NCBI GenBank assembly: GCA_035623255.1
Contig: DASPTU010000125.1
Location: 124,001-188,000, forward strand
Length of the DNA: 64,000 nucleotides
Origin: JAFAGX01 sp035623255
GTDB taxonomy: Bacteria > Acidobacteriota > Terriglobia > Terriglobales > Acidobacteriaceae
Reading direction: 5' to 3'
Below the pieces are notes generated by a model, which was not told the DNA's origin, did no database searches, and saw only the letters and a list, made by a program, of their open reading frames with translations. How positions within the stretch are numbered: the first letter of the stretch is position 1; each line of letters begins with the position of its first letter. Made by a program: the position numbers and the translations under genes. Positions 54,275-62,539 of this stretch are shown here, one piece after another.

Positions 54275-55525
54275 TCAGGCCACGTTACGCAGCACCAACG
54301 CTGAATTCTTGCTCCCGAACGCGATGCAATTACACACCGCCCATTCCGGCTGCATGCGGCGGCCGCACTCCGGAACGTAGTCCAGGTCGCACTCCGGATC
54401 GGGGCTCTCCAAATTGAGGGTGGGAGGCAGCACGCCGTCTCGCATCGCCAAAAGCGTGCACGCTACGCCCGCGGCGCCGCAAGCGCCTTGAGGGTGTCCG
54501 ATGTGACTTTTAACTGACGACCCCGCCAGCCGGTAAGCGTGGCCGTTGAATGCGAGTTTGATGGCCCGCGTTTCAATCCGGTCGTTCAGTTCCGTCGAAG
54601 TGCCGTGGTAGTGCACGTATTCGACGGCTGGCGGACTGATTCCCGCATCTTCGATTGCCATCTGGATAGTACGCGCGGGCTCCTCACCACACTCCTGCAA
54701 GCGGACCCGATGGTAGGCCTCGCAGGTCGAAGCGTAGCCTGCCACTTCGCCGTAAATTCGCGCACCCCGCGCCTTGGCCCGTTCCATATCTTCGAGCACG
54801 AAAAACCACGCCCCCTCGCCCAGCACAAAGCCGTCCCGATCGCGGGAAAACGGGCGTGATCCTCGTTCCGGTTGATCGTTCCATCGGGTCGTGAGGATTC
54901 GCATCAGGAGAAAACCCCGAATGATGAGCGGGGCTATGGGAGCATCCACCCCGCCTACCACCATGTAGTCGAGGTTACTCGAACGCATATGTTGGCAGGC
55001 ATAGCCGATGGCATCGGTGGAGGAGGTGCAACCCGTCGAGATCACGTGGCTAAGCCCCCGAAATCCGAAATACATCGAGAACTCGCTCGCTAACGTTCCG
55101 ATGGTGGAGGTGGGAATCACATACACACTGCATTGCTTGATTTTGCCCTCGTAGTACAGCCGGTACTGCTCCTCGGTAAAATCCTGGCTGCCTCCGCCTG
55201 AACCAATCATCACGCCCACGCGCCGCAGCTCGTCGATGCTCATGGACTGGTAGTCGATCCCGGCGTCTTCCAGGGCCTCCTTGATCGCCGCCCGCCCTAG
55301 CGGCACCGCCCGTGAAACGTGTTGGCGGTTCAGCGGGTCCACATATTGCTCTTCGGGGAAATCCAACACCTCTCCCGCAATCTGCACCTTGAGGTGGTCG
55401 GGATTAAAGCGGGAAATGCGGTGCACACCGCTGACGCCGCGCCGGGTTGCGCTCCAAAACGCTTCCCGACCTATGCCGTTGGGGCTGACAGCTCCGATTC
55501 CAGTTACTACGACCCGCCTTCTCAT
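54275..55525 (-). CDS. Beta-ketoacyl-ACP synthase (FabF-like), first copy
   Basis: 416-aa condensing enzyme with a complete C-H-H triad: C166 in STGCTSSTD, H307 in YHGTSTE and H344 in SVKSHIGHP. The length and N-terminal RRRVVVTGIGAVSPNG match FabF-type KAS II. Because the cysteine is intact, it is not a chain-length-factor type of inactive partner. It is transcribed against the neighbouring export operon and divergently from the ACP gene across a 342-bp gap. It might select a starter unit or extend the chain. Primary FabF is also possible, but its location beside the second synthase and the ACP makes a dedicated role likely. Confidence 0.87.
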   Translation of the reverse strand: MRRRVVVTGIGAVSPNGIGREAFWSATRRGVSGVHRISRFNPDHLKVQIAGEVLDFPEEQYVDPLNRQHVSRAVPLGRAAIKEALEDAGIDYQSMSIDELRRVGVMIGSGGGSQDFTEEQYRLYYEGKIKQCSVYVIPTSTIGTLASEFSMYFGFRGLSHVISTGCTSSTDAIGYACQHMRSSNLDYMVVGGVDAPIAPLIIRGFLLMRILTTRWNDQPERGSRPFSRDRDGFVLGEGAWFFVLEDMERAKARGARIYGEVAGYASTCEAYHRVRLQECGEEPARTIQMAIEDAGISPPAVEYVHYHGTSTELNDRIETRAIKLAFNGHAYRLAGSSVKSHIGHPQGACGAAGVACTLLAMRDGVLPPTLNLESPDPECDLDYVPECGRRMQPEWAVCNCIAFGSKNSALVLRNVA

Positions 55526-55867
55526 AGAATTCGCACACTATGTAAGCCGCTGTGCTTGATATGCGTTGCCTCCGTCAAATGAAGTAAGTCGTGCGCCGGC
55601 AACACGTAGAATCAGGTGTAGGACCCCAAAGCGCGCAACATTATACTGAACGGGTCAAGAATTGCCAAGCAGTCCCCCGGCAACTACCCGCGAGCACCCA
55701 GTCCCATCCCCATCATCCGTGCCTGCCCCCGGAGGCCACCGGCGGCGTCACGCTGATCTGCCAAAACTGCTGGTGTCGATGCGGCCAATGGGATAAGCTC
55801 TGCTTGCGCCCCGCACGGAGCACTGCAAGCCCGGTGCGGCAGCGAACATCCGAGGGCGGATTACACC
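55526..55867. other. Divergent control region of KS and ACP genes
   Basis: No gene is visible in these 342 bp. They separate the divergent ketosynthase and ACP genes and must carry promoters in both directions. A TATACT hexamer is at 55642-55647 on the plus strand, but no good -35 is visible at the right distance. Open frames across the region (for example 55591-55878) have unusual composition and are not supported. Confidence 0.5.
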
Positions 55868-56125
55868 ATGGACTCTGAAGTGGCGACCAAGGTTCTGGCG
55901 ATTGTGGCCTCTGTCAAGCGTGTGGACCCGGCTACCATTTCCCCCGATGCCGCGTTCGAGGAGCTGGGAATTGATTCCCTCGACCGGCTCAACATCCTGT
56001 TCGAACTGGAGAACACCTTCAACATCGATGTACCCGACGACGAGGCGCGGGCGGTGGTCACAGTAAAAGATATGATAGAGCGCCTCGAATCATATCTACA
56101 GCGGCGAACCGCACAGGGAGCCTAG
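55868..56125 (+). CDS. Stand-alone acyl carrier protein
   Basis: 85-aa acidic ACP with the phosphopantetheine attachment site S37 in ELGIDSLDRLN. The downstream helix (ILFELENTFNIDVPDDEA) is typical of FAS/PKS ACPs. It lies 9 bp before the second ketosynthase and must be activated by a phosphopantetheinyl transferase, which is not encoded in the window. It is the probable tether on which the cluster's chain is built. It could be the substrate carrier for the P450s and the halogenase, but that cannot be read from the sequence. Confidence 0.93.
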   Translation: MDSEVATKVLAIVASVKRVDPATISPDAAFEELGIDSLDRLNILFELENTFNIDVPDDEARAVVTVKDMIERLESYLQRRTAQGA

Positions 56126-56134
56126 CCGGGACGA

Positions 56135-57358
56135 ATGTCTCGCGTCGCTATTACCGGCCTCGGTGTCGTCTGTGCGCTGGGCAAGAACGTCAGCGAATTT
56201 CGCGAGCGCTTGTTTGCCGGCCGCTCCGCCATCCTTCCAATTACCGGCGTGGATACTTCCTCCTTGCGTTTTCGCCAGGGCGCCGAGGTACAGGATTTCA
56301 ATCCCTCTGAATATTTCGACAACACGCAGCGTGAATTACTCGACCGTTTCGCGCAATTCAGTGTTCTGGCCGCCCGTCAGGCTATGGCCGATGCCGGCAT
56401 CACCATCACTCCCGACCTTGCACCCCGAACCGCGGTGATCGTAGGCGCCTCGATGGGCGGAAAATCTACGGAAGACGGTGGGTATCAGGAACTGTATCTC
56501 CACCGCCGCACACGTCTGCACCCCCTTATCATTCCCCGTAGCATGGCGAACGCTGGCGCGAGCAACATCTGCATGGAGTTCGGAATCACCGGCCCGGCAA
56601 TGGCCATCAGCACCGCTTGTTCGTCCGCCAACCACGCCATGGGGCTGGCCTTCGCGATGGTACGCTCCGGGCAGGTCGATGTGGCGATCACAGGCGGCAG
56701 CGAAGCTCCCTTCAGCTACGGCATGCTGAAAGCCTGGGAGGCCATGCGCGTCGTGTCTCCTGATACTTGCCGCCCTTTCTCCAGCGACCGTTCCGGCCTT
56801 ATTCTCGGCGAGGGTGGGGCCATTTTGGTGTTGGAACCTCTGGAGCGCGCCCGCGAGCGCGGCGCCAATATCTACGGTGAGATCATCGGTTTCGGCATGT
56901 CCTCCGACGCTCAGCACATTACTCGACCTTGCCTTGCTGGTCCAGCCCAGGCCATGAAAAATGCGATGGCCGATGCTGCCATCGAGCCCGCTGCCGTGGG
57001 ATACATTAATGCCCATGGCACGGGAACCGAGACCAACGATCGGGTCGAAACCCAGGCCATTCGCGCCGTTTTTGCCCGCCATGCGGACCGAGTGCTCGTC
57101 AGCTCTACCAAGTCCATGCACGGCCACGCGCTGGGAGCGGCCGGCGCAATTGAAGGTGTTGCCACCGTCCTCGCCTTGCGAGAGCGAATGATTCCCCCGA
57201 CTGCGAACTTCACCTCGCCCGACCCGGAATGTAACCTTAACCTGGTGGTCAACAAGGGCCAACCCGCCGAGGTAGAGTGCGCCCTATCTAACTCCTTTGC
57301 CTTCGGCGGCTTGAATGCGGTTTTGGCCTTCCGCGCTCCCGCTGCCTTAGGGCTCTGA
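56135..57358 (+). CDS. Beta-ketoacyl-ACP synthase (FabF-like), second copy
   Basis: 407-aa condensing enzyme with the complete triad C162 (STACSSANHA), H294 (NAHGTGTE) and H331 (KSMHGHALG). It differs clearly from the first copy in the active-site flanks (ACSS against GCTSS), so the two are not a recent duplication. The ATG at 56135 follows the ACP gene after 9 bp, and the radical SAM gene starts 207 bp downstream. The intact Cys means it is active and not a chain-length factor. Possible roles are the second elongation or a different acyl selectivity. Confidence 0.9.
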   Translation: MSRVAITGLGVVCALGKNVSEFRERLFAGRSAILPITGVDTSSLRFRQGAEVQDFNPSEYFDNTQRELLDRFAQFSVLAARQAMADAGITITPDLAPRTAVIVGASMGGKSTEDGGYQELYLHRRTRLHPLIIPRSMANAGASNICMEFGITGPAMAISTACSSANHAMGLAFAMVRSGQVDVAITGGSEAPFSYGMLKAWEAMRVVSPDTCRPFSSDRSGLILGEGGAILVLEPLERARERGANIYGEIIGFGMSSDAQHITRPCLAGPAQAMKNAMADAAIEPAAVGYINAHGTGTETNDRVETQAIRAVFARHADRVLVSSTKSMHGHALGAAGAIEGVATVLALRERMIPPTANFTSPDPECNLNLVVNKGQPAEVECALSNSFAFGGLNAVLAFRAPAALGL

Positions 57359-57565
57359 CTATTTCCGTGGAGAGGAGTCGGAGTTGTAGTTCGATTGTTC
57401 TTTTGTATGTATACTCCCGGGGCGGGGAAACTTGGCAACGTGCCACCCGTATTTGGGGATACCGCTATGCCAACGCGCATGATGGATAAATCACCCCATC
57501 CCGGATTGTGTGCACGCGTCCCGGTTCTTTCAGCTTTGTAATTGCCAGACCACATCGAGGCCTAT

Positions 57566-59218
57566 ATGCACGTGTCGGAAGTGGGGCTCCGACAACTCGC
57601 ATCGTCCGGTTGCCCTGGCCAGGAAGAAGACTTTCCTCCGCTCGGCCGCAACATCAAGGTGCTGATGGTCTGGCCGCGTGTTCCCAAATCATTTTGGGCA
57701 ACGCCCGACATTCTTCCCGTAAGCGCCGTGACGGCCCCCTTGGGGCTCATCACCGTGGCCGCTTTATGCCCGCCGTATTGGACCGTCCGGCTCATCGACG
57801 AATCGGTCGAAGACGTAACCGATGCTGACCTCCGTGATTGCGACTTGGTCATGGTCAGCGGCATGTACGTCCAGAGGAGCGGCATCGAGAGGATCCTCGG
57901 ACGAGCTCGCGCCCTCGGGAAACGCACCATGGTAGGTGGCCCGTTCACCAGCAGCGACCCCAACACTGTGCTCCCCCTGGCGGATCATGTCGTGGTGGGT
58001 GAACCTGACGCGGAGTTCCGCCGCATCGCAACCGCGCTCGAAGAGGGCACCGCGGCCCGCCTTTATGTCATCGAGGACAAACCCGATGTAACCTGCACAC
58101 CTGTGCCCCGATTCGACCTGCTGAACATGAATGCTTACGCCAACATGCCGATACAGTTTTCCCGGGGCTGCCCGTTCGAATGCGAGTTCTGCGACATTAT
58201 TTCGATATATGGACGAAGGCCTCGCACCAAAACTCCCGCGCAGCTTCTCCGTGAACTCGATCGCTTGTACGAGTTGGGATGGCGAAGGCCCGTCTTCCTG
58301 GTCGACGACAATTTCATTGGCAATCACAAACTGGCACTTAACCTGACCCGTCAGATGGAGGGATGGTCGCGAGCGCACAACTATCCCTTCGCATTCCTGA
58401 CCGAGGCTTCCGCTGACCTGGCACAGCGACCCTTACTGCTGCAATCCATGGTCGAGGCCAACTTCTTTGCGGTATTCCTTGGCCTTGAAACCCCTTCCAG
58501 CGACGCACTCAAGGAAACCAGAAAATTTCAGAACTTGCGCGCTGATCCCTTAGCGACGGTCCGTTTTCTTCAGGAAAATGGCCTCTGGATCCTGGGAGGT
58601 TTCATCATCGGTTTCGACTCCGACACCGCCGGCATTTTTGAGCAGCAACGCGAGTTCATTGAGCGCGCGGCCATTCCCTGGGCCATGCTGGGATTTCTGC
58701 AGGCGCTGCCTCAGACGGGCCTGTACGAGCGCCTCCGCAAGGAGGGTCGGCTCCTCAAAGGTGAGCCGATCGGCAATAACTATGCGCCGCCCAACTTCCG
58801 TACTCTTCTGCCCCGCACGACCCTGGTCAAAGGCGTCGGGGATACGCTGCGGTCTATCTACTCCCCTGCTGAGTTCTATCGCCGCTGCCTTCGTTCCCTG
58901 GAGTACTGGAAAACACGCGAGCCCCAGCAACCACCCCGGCCCAGATTAGGAGAAGCGATGCTTCTGGTAGTTCGCTGCCTTTGGCACCAGGGCGTGAAAT
59001 CCAATTACCGCAGAGAATGGTGGAAGTTCCTGTTCGCCATTCTGCGCCGCTGGCTTTTTGTGCCCATGAAAATGTGGTGGGGATGGGTATTGTTAATTTC
59101 GGCCGATCACTTTTGTCAGTACGCCGCCCAAGTAGTGGCAGAGCTCAATCGCGAAGCACAGACCCAAAAGAGCGAGCCTTTGCCGACGAGGTCGGAATCC
59201 GCAGTTTGCGCTCGGTAG
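57566..59218 (+). CDS. B12-binding radical SAM enzyme, HpnP-like
   Basis: 550-aa class-B radical SAM protein. The N-terminal part (about 30-155) is a Rossmann-like B12-binding domain. The [4Fe-4S] motif CxxxCxxC is C202, C206 and C209 (RGCPFECEFCDI). The next region (RTKTPAQLLRELDRL, then VFLVDDNFIGN) is strongly like HpnP, the hopanoid C-2 methylase, and the tail (SPAEFYRRCLRSLEYWKT) fits the DUF4070 region. I chose the ATG at 57566, with GAGG six bases upstream; a TTG at 57542 adds eight residues. The likely chemistry is C-methylation at an unactivated carbon or a related radical step on the product. Confidence 0.87.
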   Translation: MHVSEVGLRQLASSGCPGQEEDFPPLGRNIKVLMVWPRVPKSFWATPDILPVSAVTAPLGLITVAALCPPYWTVRLIDESVEDVTDADLRDCDLVMVSGMYVQRSGIERILGRARALGKRTMVGGPFTSSDPNTVLPLADHVVVGEPDAEFRRIATALEEGTAARLYVIEDKPDVTCTPVPRFDLLNMNAYANMPIQFSRGCPFECEFCDIISIYGRRPRTKTPAQLLRELDRLYELGWRRPVFLVDDNFIGNHKLALNLTRQMEGWSRAHNYPFAFLTEASADLAQRPLLLQSMVEANFFAVFLGLETPSSDALKETRKFQNLRADPLATVRFLQENGLWILGGFIIGFDSDTAGIFEQQREFIERAAIPWAMLGFLQALPQTGLYERLRKEGRLLKGEPIGNNYAPPNFRTLLPRTTLVKGVGDTLRSIYSPAEFYRRCLRSLEYWKTREPQQPPRPRLGEAMLLVVRCLWHQGVKSNYRREWWKFLFAILRRWLFVPMKMWWGWVLLISADHFCQYAAQVVAELNREAQTQKSEPLPTRSESAVCAR

Positions 59219-59229
59219 AAATCCCTTCG

Positions 59230-60678
59230 TCAGTTCTCTGCGTGCCCCAGGGCTTGAAGGGGGTGGCCTGAGTCGCGTAGTGGCTGCGCGTGCAGCGTCA
59301 TCATGATTTTTCGGCGCGGCCGCAAACTGATCCGGGGCTCTGTACCGATCGGCGGACCGGGAACGACATCCAGGCGCCATCGTTGTGCAATCATCGCCAG
59401 CACCAGCTCCGCTTCCATGCTGGCAAAGCGTTTGCCCAAACAAAGTCGTGGCCCTCCTCCGAAGGGAAAATAAGAGAACGGATGACGTCCTTGCGAGCGG
59501 TCGGGCGAAAATCGTTCTGGGTCGAAGCCTTCCGGGTTTTCCCATGAAGCGGGCCGGCGGTGTGCCGAGTAGGGACTGATCACAAGTACCGACTTCGCCG
59601 GTATGTGGTAACCATCGATGTTGTCGTCCGCGATTGCCGTCCGAGCAATGGCCCAGGCGGAAGGATAAAGCCGCAGCGTCTCCTGGACGACCATGCGCGT
59701 ATAAACCATTCGAGGAAGATCGTGAAACGTCGGCGTGCGCTCTCCCAGCAGGTCGCGCACTTCGTGGTACAGCTTTGTCGCGGCCACCGGGTTTCGGGAC
59801 AGCAAATACCATGCCCAGGCGATCGCGTTGGCGGTCGAATCGTATCCCGAATCCACGAGCGTGATCATCGCATCCCGAATGTGCCGGTCATCCAGGCCGG
59901 AACCATTGTCTCTGTCGCCCACCAGCAGGGACAATACGTCCGTCTGCTGCTGGGGGCAGCGCCGCCGCCGCTCGATCAACCCGTAGGCGAAACTGTCGAT
60001 GGTACGCAGCGCCTTGCGCAGTCTCAGATTGGCCGGCGTCGGCAAACGGTTCAACAACGGCCGCAACGGATTTAAGCCGGATGCCGGCTTAATCCGCTGT
60101 TCCGCCGTCTCCAGGGCGGGGCACAAACTTGCGCCATGCACCGCCAGTTGCGTGCTGAACAGGGTCCTCAAGAGGATATCCAGCGTGAGATTGCGCATTT
60201 GCTCGCGGATGTCGATAGCCCGGCCGGACTCGCCTGTCTCATCCCATGCGCGCAGCAGATTGAGGGTCGCCTCTACGATGATCCGCGCAAATTCCGGATC
60301 GTGATCGCTATAAAACGCAGGTTGCGTTTGCCGGCGCTGGCGATGCCACTCTTCTCCCTCGGCCGTAACCAGCCCATCACCATGCATTCTTCTCAACTCG
60401 TCGTAGAGTGAACCCTTGCTGTAATTCATGTAATTGTCTTGCAGAATGTGTTTGATGTGCTGAGGGTCGTTCAGCAGGAACACCGGCCGCAGACGCCGGT
60501 GGCCGACGCGAACTACATCGCCATACTCGCCGAAGAGTTGTAACAACAGGTTGGGCGCATCCTGCAGAAGACTAGGCAGCAGGCGGATAAATTCCAACGT
60601 CGAAGGTCCAGGAGCAACTCTTGCGATCTTCATGCGGCTGCACACGGTATCGGGCGCCGCCCGATAAGCTGAGGTCAT
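59230..60678 (-). CDS. Cytochrome P450 (second copy)
   Basis: About 482-aa P450. The heme loop FPFGGGPRLCLG has ligand Cys413, and the ExxR motif is ETLR. The I-helix reads SGYDST where most P450s have AGxETT or AGxDTT, so the acid/alcohol pair is shifted to Asp-Ser-Thr. The start is placed at the ATG at 60678; a TTG at 60684 has the better spacing to GGGAGG. It converges on the radical SAM gene, with 11 bp between them. Its sequence is clearly different from the first P450, so it probably acts at another position of the product. Confidence 0.88.
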   Translation of the reverse strand: MTSAYRAAPDTVCSRMKIARVAPGPSTLEFIRLLPSLLQDAPNLLLQLFGEYGDVVRVGHRRLRPVFLLNDPQHIKHILQDNYMNYSKGSLYDELRRMHGDGLVTAEGEEWHRQRRQTQPAFYSDHDPEFARIIVEATLNLLRAWDETGESGRAIDIREQMRNLTLDILLRTLFSTQLAVHGASLCPALETAEQRIKPASGLNPLRPLLNRLPTPANLRLRKALRTIDSFAYGLIERRRRCPQQQTDVLSLLVGDRDNGSGLDDRHIRDAMITLVDSGYDSTANAIAWAWYLLSRNPVAATKLYHEVRDLLGERTPTFHDLPRMVYTRMVVQETLRLYPSAWAIARTAIADDNIDGYHIPAKSVLVISPYSAHRRPASWENPEGFDPERFSPDRSQGRHPFSYFPFGGGPRLCLGKRFASMEAELVLAMIAQRWRLDVVPGPPIGTEPRISLRPRRKIMMTLHAQPLRDSGHPLQALGHAEN

Positions 60679-60998
60679 CGCCAATGGGCACCTCCCGTCT
60701 GTTGCTCCGGGGGCCGGAAGCACTGAAGCGAAGTACGTCAGCCCGCCCGGCTCTCCCGATGCCAGCGAAGCACGGTCTTAAATCCGCGACAAGACCGGCA
60801 CTCGAGAGAAACAGAGCGTATCCGCATGCCCCGTCCCAGACTCGTCTGACGCGCATCAGCATACGCCCAGCCATTCTGAAGTCAAGTCCGGCGCGGCTTT
60901 CTTCACGCCCACTATTGAGAAAGCCAATCCTTCAGCCGCACGATTATCGCCTGAATCGCCTTCTTCCAGCGGCGCAACTCAACGTTCCACTTTGCACC
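60679..60998. other. Intergenic stretch without clear gene
   Basis: These 320 bp separate the second P450 gene and the antiporter gene on the same strand. Open frames on both strands have Arg/Pro/Ser-rich, non-native composition. One inverted repeat is visible, CGGTCTT at 60773-60779 and AAGACCG at 60791-60797, without a T-run. It could be a weak transcription stop or a regulator site. Confidence 0.5.
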
Positions 60999-62279
60999 TC
61001 AAGAGCGCAAGCGGACATCAGACTCATCAGGACTGGACAACTCCAAAACAGCGGGTTCGCAAAATGATTGCCCCGATTTTCTAAAAATCAGGTTCAATAA
61101 AGGGTTGGTTGCGGCAGTTGTGATTATGGTCATTGAGACAAAGATGGTAAAGAGCGCAGCCGAGAACACCCCTGCGTCATAGGCAATCTTTAAAACAACC
61201 AACTCAACCAAACCTCGCGTATTCAGAAGCGTGCCAATCGCGAGCGAGTTTCTCCACGATTGCCCAAAACAGCGGGCCGCAACTGCGGCGCCTCCCATCT
61301 TGCCTGCAATTGCCCCTAGAAGAACAATCATCATCCACAGAGCGACAGCTCGATTAGCGAGCAGGTCAATTCTCGTGTGTATGCCCGTCAGCACGAAAAA
61401 TAAAGGAAGAAGAAATGTGGATACGATTGTGTTTAGACTTTTGCGAACTTCCTTCTGCCAATCACGATTTCGAGGTAAACACAAACCGGCTACGAAAGCT
61501 CCAAATAAAGGGTGCACTCCAATAGCCTCAGTGCAGGCAGCCGACGCGAACACGCCGGCCAGAGTACATCCCCAAACTTCAAGAGACATTACGGGATACC
61601 GCATACGTCGCTGCCAGCTCCAGGCGATCGGTCGAACGACCCTGAACATCACTGCCACGTAAGCGATCAGGCCAAATAGGCGCAACGATAGCAACGCTGG
61701 ATTGTTGCTCGATCGCTCTAAAGCAAGCGCGAGTGCCAGTAACGACCATGCAACCACGTCATCCACGGCAGCACAAGAAATCGCTATTGTGCCCAGCGAA
61801 CTTGCAAGCAGACCCCGTTCTTCAAGGATCTTAGCTAGCACTGGGAAGGCGGTAATGCTCATCGAAATCCCAACAAATAGAATGAATGTGCTACTAGGAA
61901 TTTCCCGAGGGGCAAACCTGGCTTGAAGGGGATGGGAAATCACAATCGCGATGCAAAAAGGTAGCAGGATGCTGACACTGCTGATTAGAGTTATAGGTAT
62001 GCGTTGACCGTAGAGCTGATTGAGATCTATCTCAGTTCCAACGATGAAGAGAAAAAGAATAAGCCCGAGCGTGCTCAAAACCTCGAAAGCCGCCAGCGAA
62101 CCATTCGGAAAGAATACTGCGTACAAGTTTGGAAAAAACCGACCGACAACTGACGGCCCCACCACTATCCCGCCTATGATTTGTCCAATGACGCGCGCCT
62201 GTCCCAACTTGGTTGCGATCCAGCCACATGTCAAAGTGACTAGCAGGATGACGACGGTTTGGGCCAAAAAGAGGAGCAT
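60999..62279 (-). CDS. CPA2-family cation/proton antiporter
   Basis: 426-aa membrane protein with 12-13 hydrophobic segments of the KefB/NapA type. The ion-binding acidic pair is in AVDDVVAW, and FLFIVGTEIDLNQ, SMSITAFPVLAKIL and LPLFFVLTGIHTRIDLL fit the fold. There is no C-terminal TrkA-N (KTN) regulatory domain, so it is not a KefB/KefC-type channel-regulator protein. By eye the gene looks somewhat richer in A+T than its neighbours. Antiporters occur inside some biosynthetic clusters, where they may give self-resistance or pH homeostasis, but no such role can be shown here. The start is ATG at 62279. Confidence 0.85.
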   Translation of the reverse strand: MLLFLAQTVVILLVTLTCGWIATKLGQARVIGQIIGGIVVGPSVVGRFFPNLYAVFFPNGSLAAFEVLSTLGLILFLFIVGTEIDLNQLYGQRIPITLISSVSILLPFCIAIVISHPLQARFAPREIPSSTFILFVGISMSITAFPVLAKILEERGLLASSLGTIAISCAAVDDVVAWSLLALALALERSSNNPALLSLRLFGLIAYVAVMFRVVRPIAWSWQRRMRYPVMSLEVWGCTLAGVFASAACTEAIGVHPLFGAFVAGLCLPRNRDWQKEVRKSLNTIVSTFLLPLFFVLTGIHTRIDLLANRAVALWMMIVLLGAIAGKMGGAAVAARCFGQSWRNSLAIGTLLNTRGLVELVVLKIAYDAGVFSAALFTIFVSMTIITTAATNPLLNLIFRKSGQSFCEPAVLELSSPDESDVRLRS

Positions 62280-62539
62280 CGATTGTGGTGATTAGAGTCG
62301 ATTTTGAGATCGTTCGTTGGCGCGATGCATGAAATACCAAATTCTGGAAAAGGATGCAAGTGGCGGTCGGCACCGGGGCTGTGATGCCTAGGCAAACACC
62401 CACACTGGAATGGGTTGACTTAAGGGGGATCTATTCGAGGTCTTGAATGCCCACTCATATTCAGCACAACGGTGCCGCAGTAAATGTATAAAGCAAGGTC
62501 TCTCGGACCTATACACTAAGTAATCGCTGAGCACGCGAC

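Noticed and set aside
55591..55878. 95-aa plus-strand frame before the ACP
   Set aside because: It is rich in Cys, Pro and Arg, has no RBS and overlaps the ACP start. The gap more probably holds promoters.
57359..57565. Possible B12 or c-di-GMP riboswitch before the radical SAM gene
   Set aside because: The G-rich leader looked structured, but I could not find the conserved B12-box or c-di-GMP motifs. A covariance search would be needed.
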